Source of the DNA: Streptacidiphilus sp. 4-A2
GTDB taxonomy: Bacteria > Actinomycetota > Actinomycetes > Streptomycetales > Streptomycetaceae
Assembly (NCBI GenBank): GCA_014284505.1
Contig: JAAFYY010000001.1
Coordinates: 5,381,845-5,445,844, forward strand
Reading direction: 5' to 3'
Length of the DNA stretch: 64,000 nucleotides
Positions 1 to 9,382 of this stretch are shown here, one piece after another; positions within the stretch are counted from its first letter, which is position 1, and each line of letters starts with the position of its first letter. Under the pieces are notes generated by a model. The model did no database searches, had not been told where the DNA came from, and worked only from the letters and a program-made list of their open reading frames with translations. The position numbers and the translations under genes are program-made.

Positions 1-652
1 CCTGGACAACACACTGATCGACCGCAATCTCGCCTTCCGTGGCTGGGCCACGGAGTTCCTCGCGGTGCGCGCCCTTCCGGCGGAGGACCTCAGCTGGCTG
101 ATCACTCTCGACTGCGGCGGCCATCTCGACCGGATCACCCTGATGAGCGCCGCGGTCGATCGCTACGGACTCTCCGAGGAATCGACTCCCTGCTGAAGGA
201 GTACCGGGAGACCCTCACCCAGCTGACCGTCTGCCCGACCCCCCACCGCGAGGCACTGCGGACCGCACGGGCGGCCGGCTGGACGCTCGGCATCGTCACC
301 AACGGAGCGACCGGGCACCAGCTGGCGAAGATCCAACGCACCGGCCTGACGAGCTGGTGGACGGCTGGGTGATCTCCGGCGAGGTCGGCTGCGCCAAGCC
401 CGATCCGCGGATCTTCCGGATCGCCGCCCGCCGCTGCGGTTTCGCCGAACGCTCGGCCTGGGCCGCCGACACCTGGATGGTCGGCGACCACGCACCCGCC
501 GACATCGCCGGAGCAGTGGTATCCGGCCTGCGCAGCGTCTGGCTCGCCCACGGCCGCCCCTGGCCCGAAACCGCCTACGCGCCACCTCCATCACCGAGAC
601 CCTCCCGGACGCGGTCGGGCTGATCCTCGACTCAGCCAGCGTGCTCAGCTAG
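1..652 (+). CDS. HAD-superfamily hydrolase, 3' part, frame-disrupted
   Basis: The gene enters from outside the window; the first readable residues, LDNTLIDR, follow what should be the nucleophile Asp of HAD motif I. Motif II (GIVTNG, near 290), motif III (KPDPRIF, near 398) and motif IV (MVGDHAPADIAGA, near 478) are all present, as expected for a phosphoglycolate-phosphatase or haloacid-dehalogenase-like phosphatase in the cytosol. The protein is spread over different frames with breaks near 180, 345 and 575, and each is repaired by one base. After the last correction the frame ends at the TAG at 650-652. The substrate cannot be told from the sequence. Confidence 0.8.
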
Positions 653-1176
653 GCCGATCGGCCACCGCTCTGCGCCCCCTTGCGCGCCCCTGCACGCCCC
701 CAATGCCTCCGAACGCCGCTTTTCGGTCAACTTCGGGGCCATCCACCGCGATTGAATGGGGGCTGCTTCAAGACACCCGCACTGACCAGGGCCTTCTGTG
801 GAACCAGCCAACGGGGCGTGCGACAACTGGCCAGCACCTGACACGCCCCCTTCCCCGAAAGGCCATCGGGTGCGACCCTCGGTGATCGAATGCTTCACGC
901 CAAATTGCCATGTCGACATAGCGTTAGATGGTGAACTTGTCGCACCAGCATCGCTGAACGCAGTAGATTCGATCTTGGCGAGGGCAGGGGCCGAGAAGTG
1001 CAGCACAGGACAGAACAACCATGACGTCTCAGACGTGGGCCGCGCGCTCGGCAGTCCCGGAATTCCACCGGGAGACCCGATCGTTCGCAGCGCCCGCGTC
1101 GGCGGCACATACGACCGAGGGGGGCCGGAGCGCCTTGAGCAGGGTGAGCAGGAGCGCCACAACGACGGACGGCGCG
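653..1176. other. Long non-coding region upstream of adpA
   Basis: About 520 bases without a convincing gene. Open frames on both strands here have no recognisable domain and poor codon structure. The AT content is locally higher than in the flanks (around 880-970), as expected of promoter DNA. adpA genes usually have long, heavily regulated upstream regions, which is the simplest explanation. I could not identify an AdpA-, BldD- or ARE-type operator here with confidence. Confidence 0.5.
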
Positions 1177-2639
1177 ATGTCCCCGCAGAGCCGATATGGA
1201 GCGGTCCCCGCCCCCGGCCCCGTTGAACGCGGTGGCGTGGCCGCCCCCGTCCCCCTCGACGAGGCCCTGGCGCAGGCCTCGGCCCGCGGAAGCTCTCCGG
1301 GCGCCGCCGCCCCGAAGTTGTCGCCGTACTCCTGTTCAGCGGTGCGCCGATCTTCGAGAGCTCCATCCCGCTCTCCGTCTTCGGCGTCGACCGGCAGGAC
1401 GCCGGTGTGCCGCGCTACCGCCTGCTGGTCTGTGCCGGCGAGGAGGGCCCGCTGGCCACCACCGGCGGCCTGACGATGACCGCCCCTACGGGCTGGAATC
1501 CATCGGCCGGGCCGGGACCGTGGTCGTGCCCGCCTGGCGCTCCGCCGCCCAACTCCCGCCCCCGGAAGCCCTGGAGGCGCTGCGCAAGGCGCACCGCGAG
1601 GGGGCCAGGATCATCGGGCTGTGCACCGGCGCCTTCGTGCTCGCCGCCGCCGGACTGCTGGACGGCCGGGCGGCGACCACCCACTGGATGTACGCGCCCA
1701 CCCTCGCCAAGCGCTACCCGCAGATCCAGGTGGACCCGCGCGAGCTGTTCATCGACGACGGCGACGTGCTGACCAGCGCGGGCACCGCCGCCGGGATCGA
1801 CCTGTGCCTGCATGTGGTGCGCACCGACCACGGCACCGAGGCAGCCGCGGCCCTGGCCCGCCGGCTCGTGGTGCCGGCCCGCCGCACCGGAGGCCAGGCC
1901 CAGTACATCGACAGGTCTTTACCCGAAGAAATCGGCAACGACCCGCTGGCGGAGGTCGTGACCTGGGCCCTGGACAACCTCTCCAAGCAGTTCGACGTGG
2001 AGACCCTGGCGGCCCGCGCCTATATGAGCCGTCGGACCTTCGACCGGCGCTTCCGCTCGCTCACCGGCAGTGCCCCGTTGCAGTGGCTGATCTCGCAGGG
2101 TCCTCCAGGCGCAGCGGTTGCTGGAGAGTACCGACGTGTCCGTGGACGAGGTGGCCCGCAGGTGCGGTTTCCGCTCCCCGGTGGCCCTGCGCGGGCACTT
2201 CCGGCGGCAGCTGGGGGTCTCCCCCGCGGTCTACCGGACGTCGTTCCGCTCACGGCAGAGCACGGTTCCGTCCCTGGAGGCACTGCCCGTGCCCTCGTCC
2301 GGCGGGGCCGCCGGAACGCTCTCCGCGGTGCCCGGCGTCGGCATCCCGGCCCAGGGGCACCCGGTGCCGGGGCATGGGGGGCTGGTGCACCCGGTGCCGG
2401 GAGTACCGGCACAGGGCGGTCCGGTGCAGGGCCTGGAACCGGGCCGGCCGCCCAGGCCGAACACCCGGCCCCGGCGGCCCGGACATCCGGCGCCCGGTGA
2501 CCCGGGGGTCACCGACCACACAGCGGCGGCGGACGGCCGGGGCGAACGTGCCTACCCCGATCCGTCCGGCGGATCGGGCGCGGCCCGGTCGCATCCGGAC
2601 GGCGCCACCGTGGTCTACCAGCGCGGCGCCCGGGACTGA
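1177..2639 (+). CDS. adpA: AdpA, AraC/GlxA-type global regulator of development and secondary metabolism
   Basis: The N-terminal half is a DJ-1/PfpI (class I amidotransferase-like) domain beginning VVAVLLFSGAPIFESS and including GLCTGAFVLAAAGLLDG. The C-terminal half is an AraC HTH pair (MSRRTFDRRFRSLTG, then VARRCGFRSPVALRGHFRR). This architecture, the RKLSGRRR-like N-terminus, the neighbouring orn gene and the inter-domain TTA codon identify AdpA, the A-factor-cascade activator of Streptomyces. The ATG at 1177 gives MSPQSRY and fits known starts; an in-frame ATG at 1021 is less likely. Breaks lie near 1288 (one G), 1488 (one C) and 2098 (two bases). The Gly/Pro-rich tail after about 2260 is longer than in the S. 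coelicolor and S. griseus proteins. Confidence 0.92.
1919..1921 (+). promoter_or_regulatory. TTA leucine codon in adpA (bldA-dependent translation)
   Basis: In the AdpA frame the residues R-S-L-P-E-E are encoded with TTA for Leu, between the amidotransferase-like and HTH domains. This is the position of the TTA codon known in other Streptomyces adpA genes, where the bldA tRNA limits translation. It is one of only three in-frame TTA codons I found in the window. Confidence 0.9.
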
Positions 2640-2872
2640 GTCCCGGGCGCCGGGCCCGCCCGCCGACGGCCGCCCGCCGACGCATGCCGACCGACGCATG
2701 CCGACCGACGACCGTCCAGCGGCGGCCGTCCGCCCGCCACCCGGCACGCCCGGTTTGACTTGCGCGCCGGACGACAGATGATCGACTATGCGAGATCCGG
2801 TCGATCGCCTCGGCGCCGTCCGGCTCGGGCAAGGCCAGCAGCGGTAGACATCCACTCAGGACGGTGAAGCGC

Positions 2873-3470
2873 GTGAACGATCGCATGGTCTGGATCGACT
2901 GCGAGATGACAGGGCTCGATCTCGAACAGGACGCGCTGGTGGAGGTCGCGGCCCTGGTCACCGACTCCGAGCTGAACATCCTCGGCGAGGGCGTGGACAT
3001 CGTGGTGCGCCCCCGGCCGCCGCCCTGGAGACCATGCCGGAGGTGGTCCGGCAGATGCACACCTCCTCCGGGCTGCTGACCGAGCTGGAACAGGGGTGAC
3101 CCTGGCTGAGGCCGAGGCCCAGGTGCTCGCCTATGTCCGGGAGCATGTCCCCGAGGCCGGGAGGCCCCGCTGTGCGGCAACTCGGTCGCCACGACCGCGC
3201 TTCCTGTCCCGGGACATGCCCGCGCTCGAGGCGCACCTGCACTACCGGATCGTCGACGTCTCCTCGATCAAGGAACTGGCCCGGCGCTGGTACCCGCGCG
3301 CCTACTACAACAGCCCCAAGAAGCAGGGGAACCACCGGGCGCTGGCGGACATCCGGGAGAGCATCGCGGAGCTGGCGTTCTACCGCGAGGCTGTGTTCGT
3401 GCCCCAGCCCGGCCCGGACACCGACGCGGCCCGCGCCATCGCCGCACGTCACCAGCTGCCACCGGCCTGA
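2873..3470 (+). CDS. orn: Oligoribonuclease (DEDDh 3'-5' exonuclease)
   Basis: Degrades 2-5-nt RNA oligomers, including pGpG from c-di-GMP turnover, in the cytosol. The start GTG-AAC-GAT gives the conserved [15 protein letters not shown], whose D and E are the first catalytic acidic residues. The tail [15 protein letters not shown]...[16 protein letters not shown] contains the last DEDDh residues. Breaks sit near 3012 (run of C), 3093 (run of G) and as three separate one-base losses between 3165 and 3190. Together these restore the CGNSVATDRAFLSRDMP region. It lies directly downstream of adpA, the conserved Streptomyces order. The intact length would be about 200 aa, normal for the family. 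Confidence 0.93.
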
Positions 3471-3590
3471 CCTGCCGATACCTCTGGTGCGAACACGACC
3501 GCCGGTCCTGAGAAAGGCGGTCGTGAGCACCGGTCGGGATCCTGTAGAGTTATCTCCGTCAGCGCGACAGAGCATAGAGCGCGGACAGAT

Positions 3591-3667
3591 GGTGGGTGTA
3601 GCTCAGCTGGCAGAGCACTGGGTTGTGATCCCAGGTGTCGCGGGTTCGAGCCCCGTCACTCACCCCA
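3591..3667 (+). tRNA. tRNA-His (GTG anticodon)
   Basis: Cloverleaf with the anticodon loop TTGTGAT and GTG anticodon, the extra 5' G (G-1) typical of tRNA-His at 3591, and acceptor stem GTGGGTG paired with CACTCAC (one G-U pair). The T-loop is GTTCGAG. CCA is encoded at 3665-3667. Confidence 0.97.
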
Positions 3668-3672
3668 TCAGG

Positions 3673-3708
3673 ACCGGGCCCTGACCTTACAAAAGGTCAG
3701 GGCCCGGT
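3673..3708 (+). terminator. Intrinsic terminator after tRNA-His
   Basis: A perfect 16-bp inverted repeat (3673-3688 with 3693-3708) around the loop ACAA, starting 5 bases after the tRNA. It can also serve the convergent SPFH gene, which ends at 3763. The T tract is short (GGTTCGTT), as is common in actinobacteria. Confidence 0.85.
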
Positions 3709-3762
3709 TCGTTGTGCGGCGACCGGCTCCGGCACCGCCCGGCCGCAGCGGACTTGGGCCGC

Positions 3763-4750
3763 TCAGCCCTCCTCCGCCTTCCGCTCCCCCGGCTCGGCCG
3801 GCTCCACGCCCTCCACGCTCCTCAGCCCTTCCAGGCTCTCCAGCCGGGGGACGCCGTCGATCGGCAGGTCCTCGATCTCGGTGGGCTGCCCGGTGTCGGG
3901 GCGGGGGCGATGTCGGGCAGCGCGGCCAGCGCCTCGTCCAGCGAGACCGGTTCGGGCATCGGCCTGCGCGGTACGGAGGTCGGGGACTTGGCGTGGTCGG
4001 GGGTGGCCCCGTCCAGGAAGCGCAGCAGCTCGACCGGGAACGGCAGGACCAGCGTGGAGTTCTTCTCCGCGGCGACCTCGACCACCGTCTGCAGCAGCCG
4101 CAGCTGGAGCGCGGCCGGGGTCTCGCTCATGATCATGGCGGCTTCGGACAGCTTCTGCGACGCCTGGAACTCGCCGTCGGCGGTGATGATCCGGGCCCGG
4201 CGCTCACGCTCCGCCTCCGCCTGGCGGGACATCGAACGCTTCATGGACTCGGGCAGGGCCACATCCTTGATCTCCACCCGGTCGATCATGACGCCCCAGC
4301 CGGTGGACGGGCTCTCCAGCATCAGCTCCAGGCCCTGGTTCAGCGGTTCCCGGTTGGTGAGCAGGTCGTCCAGCTCGCTCTTGCCGATGATGGACCGCAG
4401 CGAGGTCTGGGCGACCTGGGACATCGCGAAGGTGTAGTTCTGCACATTGACCGAGGCCAGCACCGGGTCGTGGACCCGGAAGTACACCACCGCGTCGACC
4501 CGCACCGTGACGTTGTCGCGGGTGATGCCCTCCTGCGCCGGCACCGGCATGGTGATGATCTGCACATTCACCTTGCGCAGCCGGTCAGCGATCGGGATCA
4601 GCAGGGTCAGGCCCGGCTGCCGGATGGAACTGTGCACCTTGCCGAAGCGGAACACCACACCGCGCTCGAACTGCTGAACGACTCTGACCCCGGTGGCAAG
4701 CCATAGCGCACCCGCCCCAGCACCCCCAGAACTACATCGACCACGAGCAT
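3763..4750 (-). CDS. SPFH/band-7 (slipin-stomatin-like) membrane protein
   Basis: After a short hydrophobic N-terminal segment the protein reads ERGVVFRFGKV...PGLTLLIPIADRLRKVNV, the canonical band-7 opening. It continues through TRDNVTVRVDAVVYFRV and a helical region rich in Ala/Glu/Arg (RQAEAERERRARIITADGE), where these proteins oligomerise. The family organises membrane microdomains and is often a partner of NfeD proteases; no NfeD gene is adjacent. The start ATG lies at 4748-4750. One base is missing near 4710, and another break near 3900 precedes the acidic C-terminal tail ending at the TGA complement 3763. Confidence 0.85.
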
Positions 4751-4842
4751 GTCCAGCACCCCGACTCAGGTCCGCACGGCTATCAGAAGCGGTCGTCTAC
4801 CACGCTACTCGGCAGTCAGGGACACCGGAACAGTTGTGCCGA

Positions 4843-5586
4843 TCATCGGTTCAGCGGGACCACCTGGATGCCGAAGACCGCCACCAGGGCCGCCGCCTGC
4901 CGCTCGGAGACGACTGCCCCGCGCAGCACGGGCAGGTCGTCGACGGCAACCTCGCCCAGATCCGCACCGCGCAGATCCGCACCGGCGAAGCGGGCGGAGC
5001 GCAGCTCGGCCCCCGCCAGCCGGCAGCCGTCGAGCACCGCGTCCCGGAAGTCGCCGCCGCTGAGATCCGCCTCGGTGAAGTTCAGCCCGTCCAGGGTCTG
5101 CCCGCGGAAGTCCAGACCCGCGACATCGGCCAGGCCCAGATGGCAGCGGACGAAGACATAGCCGATCCCGCGGGCGGCGGAAAGCCGCGCACCCACCAGC
5201 CGGCACTCCTCGAAGCGGGTACCGGCGAGCAGCGCGGAGGCCCAATGGGAGTTGGCCAGGTCCACCCCCGTGAACAGGGCATCCGTGACGTCGGCCCGAC
5301 CGGCCTTGAGGAAGGACGCGCTGCCGCGCTCGAACCGGGCCTGCTCCAGCATGGCGCCGCCGAGATCGGCCCGGTCCAGCCGGCACTCCGTGAAGGCCGC
5401 CTCCGCCAGCTGGGCGCCGCGCAGGTCGGCGCCGTCGAAGGAGCAGTCGTGGAAGGTGTAGGGCGCGCCGGGCCGGGCGAGTGCCCGGCGCAGATCCAGA
5501 CCGGCGAAGTCGACCCCGCTCAGATCGCGTCGGTCGGACAGCAGGTCATGGGCGTCGGCGTCGTTTCCGGGGTTCTGGATGCTCAC
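4843..5586 (-). CDS. Pentapeptide-repeat protein
   Basis: About 247 aa made of A(D/N)LxX-type pentapeptides, for example SGVDFAGLDLRRAL, DGADLRGAQL, DRADLGGAML and AGADLRGADLGE, which fold as a right-handed quadrilateral beta-helix. Members include DNA-mimic gyrase protectors (Qnr, MfpA), but most have unknown roles and no specific gyrase-binding feature is visible here. I prefer the GTG at 5584-5586, which has GGGAG about 10 bases upstream; a TTG at 5616 is possible. The frame is intact. Convergence with cebR is excluded: both genes run on the minus strand, this one downstream. Confidence 0.85.
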   Translation of the reverse strand: MSIQNPGNDADAHDLLSDRRDLSGVDFAGLDLRRALARPGAPYTFHDCSFDGADLRGAQLAEAAFTECRLDRADLGGAMLEQARFERGSASFLKAGRADVTDALFTGVDLANSHWASALLAGTRFEECRLVGARLSAARGIGYVFVRCHLGLADVAGLDFRGQTLDGLNFTEADLSGGDFRDAVLDGCRLAGAELRSARFAGADLRGADLGEVAVDDLPVLRGAVVSERQAAALVAVFGIQVVPLNR

Positions 5587-5661
5587 CCGGACCACGCTCC
5601 CACACGCCACCGACAACCGGCCCGCGGAGGGGCCGCGTCAGGCCGCGGAGCGCGCCAGGCG

Positions 5662-5739
5662 GAAAGGGCCCTTCAGGCCGGAGGCAGATGGAAGGGCCTT
5701 CAGGCCGGAGGCAGATGGAAGGGCCCTTCAGGCGGAGGC
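5662..5739. repeat. Three imperfect tandem repeats with palindromic core at the cebR 3' end
   Basis: Units of 27-29 bases begin at 5662, 5691 and 5718; the third is shorter. Each carries the palindromic core GAAGGGCCCTTC (one copy has lost a C, one has GAAAGG) followed by AGGCCGGAGGCAGATG. The third copy covers the cebR stop codon (5728-5730). Stacked 12-bp palindromes just after a stop could act as a terminator or mRNA-stability element. Confidence 0.75.
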
Positions 5740-6771
5740 GCGCAGCACCAGCTCGGTGGGCAGCTCGACCCGGTGGTGCGTCCGGCTGGGCGCGGCGATC
5801 TCCTCCAGCAGCAGCCGGGCCATGGTCCGCCCCATCTGCTCGGTCGGCTGGCGGACGGTGGTCAGCGGCGGGTCGGTGTGCCGGGCCACCGAGGAGTCGT
5901 CGAAGCCGACGACCGCGACATCGTCGGGCACGCCGCGCCCGGCCTCGCGCAGTGCGCGCAGCGCGCCGACCGCGGTCAGGTCGGAGGCCGCGAACACCCC
6001 GTCCAGGTCGGGCCGCTGCCGCAGCAGCCCGGCCATCATCCGGTGGCCGGTCTCCTCGGTGAAGTCCCCGTGCACCACCAGCTCCTCGGTGTAGGGCAGT
6101 CCCACCTCCTCCAGTGCCTGCCGGTAGCCCAGCAGCCGGCTGCGTCCTGCCTCCATGCCGAGCGGGCCGGTGATGGTGGCGATCCGGGTGCAGCCGCGCC
6201 GCACCAGGTGGCGGACCGCGCTCTGGGCTCCGCCGCGGTTGTCGCAGTCGACATAGCTGAGCGGCTCGGTGAGCGAGCGGCGGCCGCCGAGGACAGCCGG
6301 CACCCCGATCCGTTCGAGCAGGTCGAGTACCGGGTCGTCGGTGCGCACGGAGACCATCAGCACGCCGTCGACCCGGTGCCCGCTGAGGTAGCTGGCCAGC
6401 CGGGTGCGCTCCTGGTCGGTGCGGACCAGTATCAGCAGCAGCTGCATGTCGGTCTCCGAGAGCTCGCTGGCCACGCCTCGGATGATCTGCGCGAAGAAGG
6501 GTTCGGACGCCAGCCGGCTCTCGGTCTCCGGGATGACCAGTGCCACCGCGTCGGTGCGGCTGGTGACCAGGGTGCGCGCGGCCCGGTTGGGGACGTAGCC
6601 GAGTTCGGCGATGGCCTGCTCGACCACGGCCCTGGCCTGCTCACTGACTCCGGGGGCGCCGTTCACCACGCGGGACACCGTGCCGCGGCCGACACCGGCA
6701 CGCCGGGCGACTGCCTCAAGTGTGGGCCGGGCGGGACGCCCTTCCGGCGACCGTTCGGTGGCATGGGTCAT
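5728..6771 (-). CDS. cebR: CebR-type LacI-family repressor of cellobiose/cello-oligosaccharide use
   Basis: 347 aa, intact. The N-terminal HTH reads [23 protein letters not shown] with hinge [22 protein letters not shown], followed by a periplasmic-binding-like effector domain ending in [20 protein letters not shown]. Location next to a GH1 gene carrying two perfect TGGGAGCGCTCCCA boxes, in the adpA-orn neighbourhood, supports CebR, which releases DNA on binding cellobiose. The start ATG at 6769-6771 is chosen because the HTH begins about 16 residues later; the longer upstream open frame has no family support. It is transcribed divergently from bglC. Confidence 0.88.
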   Translation of the reverse strand: MTHATERSPEGRPARPTLEAVARRAGVGRGTVSRVVNGAPGVSEQARAVVEQAIAELGYVPNRAARTLVTSRTDAVALVIPETESRLASEPFFAQIIRGVASELSETDMQLLLILVRTDQERTRLASYLSGHRVDGVLMVSVRTDDPVLDLLERIGVPAVLGGRRSLTEPLSYVDCDNRGGAQSAVRHLVRRGCTRIATITGPLGMEAGRSRLLGYRQALEEVGLPYTEELVVHGDFTEETGHRMMAGLLRQRPDLDGVFAASDLTAVGALRALREAGRGVPDDVAVVGFDDSSVARHTDPPLTTVRQPTEQMGRTMARLLLEEIAAPSRTHHRVELPTELVLRASA

Positions 6772-6857
6772 CGCGCACCTCCTTCTCGTTCGTTGGCACC
6801 TTAGACCACCCCGGTGCGGATGGGCTGCTGTCCGGCCGGGAGGCCGAGCCGCATTGC

Positions 6858-6886
6858 TTGACAGCGGGTCTGCTGAGGGCGACGAT
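6858..6886 (+). promoter_or_regulatory. Predicted promoter of bglC
   Basis: TTGACA at 6858-6863, a 17-base spacer, then GACGAT at 6881-6886. The first CebR box starts 15 bases further on, so bound repressor would cover the transcription start or early transcribed region. Confidence 0.6.
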
Positions 6887-6900
6887 TTCGGCAGGCTTCG

Positions 6901-6914
6901 TGGGAGCGCTCCCA
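6901..6914. promoter_or_regulatory. CebR operator 1 (perfect 14-bp palindrome)
   Basis: TGGGAGCGCTCCCA, identical to the published CebR box of cellulolytic Streptomyces. It lies just downstream of the predicted bglC -10 element and about 130 bases from the cebR start on the other side, so it could control both genes. Confidence 0.9.
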
Positions 6915-7003
6915 TCACCATCCGGACAACCCTCGCGCCCCACCCGGCCGCTCTTGCGGACGGCCGCGCCGACGCCCGGCCGCCATCACCGACCATCAAC
7001 CAT

Positions 7004-7017
7004 TGGGAGCGCTCCCA
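7004..7017. promoter_or_regulatory. CebR operator 2, abutting the bglC start codon
   Basis: A second perfect TGGGAGCGCTCCCA ends one base before the ATG at 7019. It occupies the place where a ribosome-binding site would normally be; the GGGAG half of the palindrome may double as a Shine-Dalgarno sequence. Confidence 0.88.
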
Positions 7018-7018
7018 G

Positions 7019-8548
7019 ATGACCGCACTCCGTTCAGCCGCACCGGTCGGGACCCCCGGGGCGGCCGTACCCGTCCGCGAGCACCCGCGGGCCGGCACCG
7101 AGGACCGCACCGCCACCGCGGGCCTGCTGCGCTTTCCCGGCGACTTCCTCTGGGGCGCGGCCACCGCCGCCTACCAGATCGAGGGGGCCGCGGCCGAGGA
7201 CGGCCGCACCCCTTCCATCTGGGACACCTACAGCCACACCCCGGGACGGATCCGCAACGGGGACACCGGCGACACCGCCGCCGACCACTACCACCGCTAC
7301 CGCGAGGACATCGCGCTGATGTCCCGGCTGGGGCTGAAGGCGTACCGCTTCTCGGTCTCCTGGTCCCGGGTGCAGCCCACCGGGCGCGGACCGGCCGTCG
7401 AGCGCGGCCTGGACTTCTACCGCGCCCTGGTCGACGGGCTGCTGGAGGCCGGGATCACCCCGGTCGCCACCCTCTACCACTGGGACCTGCCGCAGGAGTT
7501 GGAGGACGCCGGCGGCTGGCCGGTGCGTGACACCGCCGAACGCTTCGGCGAGTACGCGGCACTGCTCGGCGAGGCGCTCGGCGACCGGGTCCGGCTCTGG
7601 ACCACGCTCAACGAGCCCTGGTGCACCGCCTTCCTCGGCTACGGCTCCGGTGTGCACGCCCCCGGGCGCACCGAGCCCGCCTCCGCACTCCGGGCCGCGC
7701 ACCACCTCAACCTCGGCCACGGACGCGCGGTCACCGCGCTGCGGGCCGCGCTGCCGGAAGGCGCGGAGCTCTCGGTCACCCTGAACCTGCACGAGGTCAG
7801 GCCGCTCAGTCCGAGCCTGGCCGACGGCGAGGCCGCGCGCCGGATCGACGCCGTCGGCAACCGGATCTTCACCGGTCCGATCCTGGACGGCGCCTATCCG
7901 CAGGACCTGCTCGCCGACACCGCGCACCTGCTGGACTGGGACGAGCTGGTGCACCCCGGCGACCTGGCGGCGATCTCCGCGCCGATCGACCTGCTGGGCG
8001 TCAACTACTACACGCCCACCCTGGTCTCCTCCCGGCTGGGGACGGACGGGCGGGGTGCCGGAATCGGCGCGGCGACCAGGAACGACGGCCACGGCAACAG
8101 CGAGCACTCGCCCTGGCCAGGCTCCGAGGACGTGGTGTTCCACCTGCCCCCGGGCGAGCGGACCGCGATGAACTGGAGCATCGACCCCTCCGGCCTGTAC
8201 GACCTGCTCGGCCGGCTCAGCCGGGAGCACCCGGGGCTGCCGCTGCTGGTCACCGAGAACGGCGCCGCCTTCGACGACTACGTCAATCCCGAGGGCGAGG
8301 TCCGCGACCCGGAGCGGATCGCCTATCTGCGGGGGCATCTGGCGGCGATTCACGCCGCGATCGCGGACGGCGCGGATGTCCGCGGCTACTTCCTCTGGTC
8401 GCTGATGGACAACTTCGAATGGGCGTACGGCTACGGCAAGCGTTTCGGCGCGGTCTACGTGGACTACGCGACCCAGCGGCGCATCCCCAAGGCCAGCGCC
8501 CACTGGTATGCGGAGGCGATCCGCCGCGGGGGCGTGCCCAGCGCCTGA
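7019..8548 (+). CDS. bglC: Glycoside hydrolase family 1 beta-glucosidase
   Basis: Intracellular hydrolase of cellobiose and cello-oligosaccharides. After a 35-residue leader the GH1 core starts [19 protein letters not shown]. The acid/base Glu is in TTLNEPWC (near 7612) and the nucleophile Glu in [10 protein letters not shown] (near 8253). The aglycone-site motif [17 protein letters not shown] is also present. About 509 aa, intact. The ATG at 7019 follows the second CebR box. In known ceb loci bglC closes the cebEFG operon; here it stands alone opposite cebR. Confidence 0.92.
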   Translation: MTALRSAAPVGTPGAAVPVREHPRAGTEDRTATAGLLRFPGDFLWGAATAAYQIEGAAAEDGRTPSIWDTYSHTPGRIRNGDTGDTAADHYHRYREDIALMSRLGLKAYRFSVSWSRVQPTGRGPAVERGLDFYRALVDGLLEAGITPVATLYHWDLPQELEDAGGWPVRDTAERFGEYAALLGEALGDRVRLWTTLNEPWCTAFLGYGSGVHAPGRTEPASALRAAHHLNLGHGRAVTALRAALPEGAELSVTLNLHEVRPLSPSLADGEAARRIDAVGNRIFTGPILDGAYPQDLLADTAHLLDWDELVHPGDLAAISAPIDLLGVNYYTPTLVSSRLGTDGRGAGIGAATRNDGHGNSEHSPWPGSEDVVFHLPPGERTAMNWSIDPSGLYDLLGRLSREHPGLPLLVTENGAAFDDYVNPEGEVRDPERIAYLRGHLAAIHAAIADGADVRGYFLWSLMDNFEWAYGYGKRFGAVYVDYATQRRIPKASAHWYAEAIRRGGVPSA

Positions 8549-8562
8549 GCAGGGCTTGCGAT

Positions 8563-8598
8563 GCCGCGTCGCGCTCCCGTTACGGGGCGCGACGCGGC
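8563..8598 (+). terminator. Hairpin terminator after bglC
   Basis: GCCGCGTCGCGCTCCC pairs with GGGGCGCGACGCGGC around a GTTAC loop, starting 14 bases after the bglC stop and followed by TCGTTGT. It separates bglC from the small gene at 8664. Confidence 0.8.
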
Positions 8599-8663
8599 TC
8601 GTTGTGCGGGTCAGAACGCCGACGGCGGGGCTCGGCGTCCAACCCCGAGAGAGTTCCGACGCC

Positions 8664-8945
8664 ATGCGCCACACTCCCACGGCCCCTGCTCGACTGCGGC
8701 CCGCAATCCTCCTCGCCTCGCTGCTGTTCGTCTGGAGCTCGACCCAGCTGCCGTCGACCGCGGCCCAGCCGCCGCACTCGGCGCGGAGCCCACGACCGCA
8801 TGCCGGGCTGCACAACGTCCCGGCGTCGACGCTGCGCCCCGGCGGAGCCGAGGACCACAGCTCCGCGCTGATCCCCATCGCCATCGGCCTGGCACTGACC
8901 GGCATCGCCTCGTACAAGCACCGCGGACTCCCCCGGGGGCACTAG
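8664..8945 (+). CDS. Small exported or membrane-anchored protein, unknown
   Basis: 93 aa with ATG at 8664 and GAGAGAG about 12 bases upstream. It has a basic N-terminus followed by a hydrophobic segment (ILLASLLFVW) resembling a signal peptide. The middle is Pro/His/Arg-rich, and a second hydrophobic stretch (ALIPIAIGLALTGIASY) is followed by KHRGLPRGH. This is the pattern of a small membrane protein with a basic cytoplasmic tail. No family recognised. The codon third-position GC is high, supporting real coding. Confidence 0.6.
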   Translation: MRHTPTAPARLRPAILLASLLFVWSSTQLPSTAAQPPHSARSPRPHAGLHNVPASTLRPGGAEDHSSALIPIAIGLALTGIASYKHRGLPRGH

Positions 8946-8969
8946 CGGCCGCCCAATAGCACTGCCCGG

Positions 8970-8981
8970 GTAAGCGCTTCC
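8970..8981. promoter_or_regulatory. Imperfect LacI-type operator
   Basis: GTAAGCGCTTCC, matching 10 of 12 positions of the perfect palindrome at 9341-9352. It lies 25 bases after the small-protein stop, 370 bases upstream of the second site, a distance compatible with looping. The rest of 8946-9340 shows no gene. Confidence 0.5.
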
Positions 8982-9340
8982 AGACGCATCAGCAACGCGC
9001 ACGCGCCGCCGCGCGCGCGGCGCCGTCCGCCGCGCGCACCGGGATCAGTGGCGCCGGTTCAGAAATTCCCCCTGGGTTCGGGATCCGAAGCCGGCCGACC
9101 CCGCTGAAGTCGTTCCGGAACCCGCGCTTCCCCCATTCCACCTGCCTGGATGAGAGATTGACGGTCACTCGGCCCGGGGCCGGGCAATGCAGAGCCGACC
9201 CCTTGACCGTTCATTTCCTGAAGGAAAAACCGGGATTTCGGCCGAATGAACCGACGGAAAGTCACATCAGCGTAACGGGGCTGACGCCGACTCTTGCGGG
9301 ACCAAGGGCACGGTCCTACCTTCATCGCAGACAGCGCACG

Positions 9341-9352
9341 GTAAGCGCTTAC
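9341..9352. promoter_or_regulatory. Operator of the second LacI regulator
   Basis: A perfect palindrome GTAAGCGCTTAC, the CG-centred form expected for LacI/GalR regulators. It lies 31 bases before the start of the adjacent LacI gene, suggesting autoregulation of the gene and the ABC operon behind it. Confidence 0.75.
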
Positions 9353-9382
9353 GGAAATCCCCAGACCTGGAGAGGTCCCCCC

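Noticed and set aside
632-1366. Minus-strand gene opposite the adpA start and upstream region
   Set aside because: No domain, Arg/Ser/Pro-rich translation typical of a shadow frame, and it overlaps the well-supported adpA N-terminus.
6772-7164. Extended N-terminus of CebR running into bglC
   Set aside because: The extension would overlap the bglC promoter, both operators and the bglC start; the LacI HTH begins right after the ATG at 6771.
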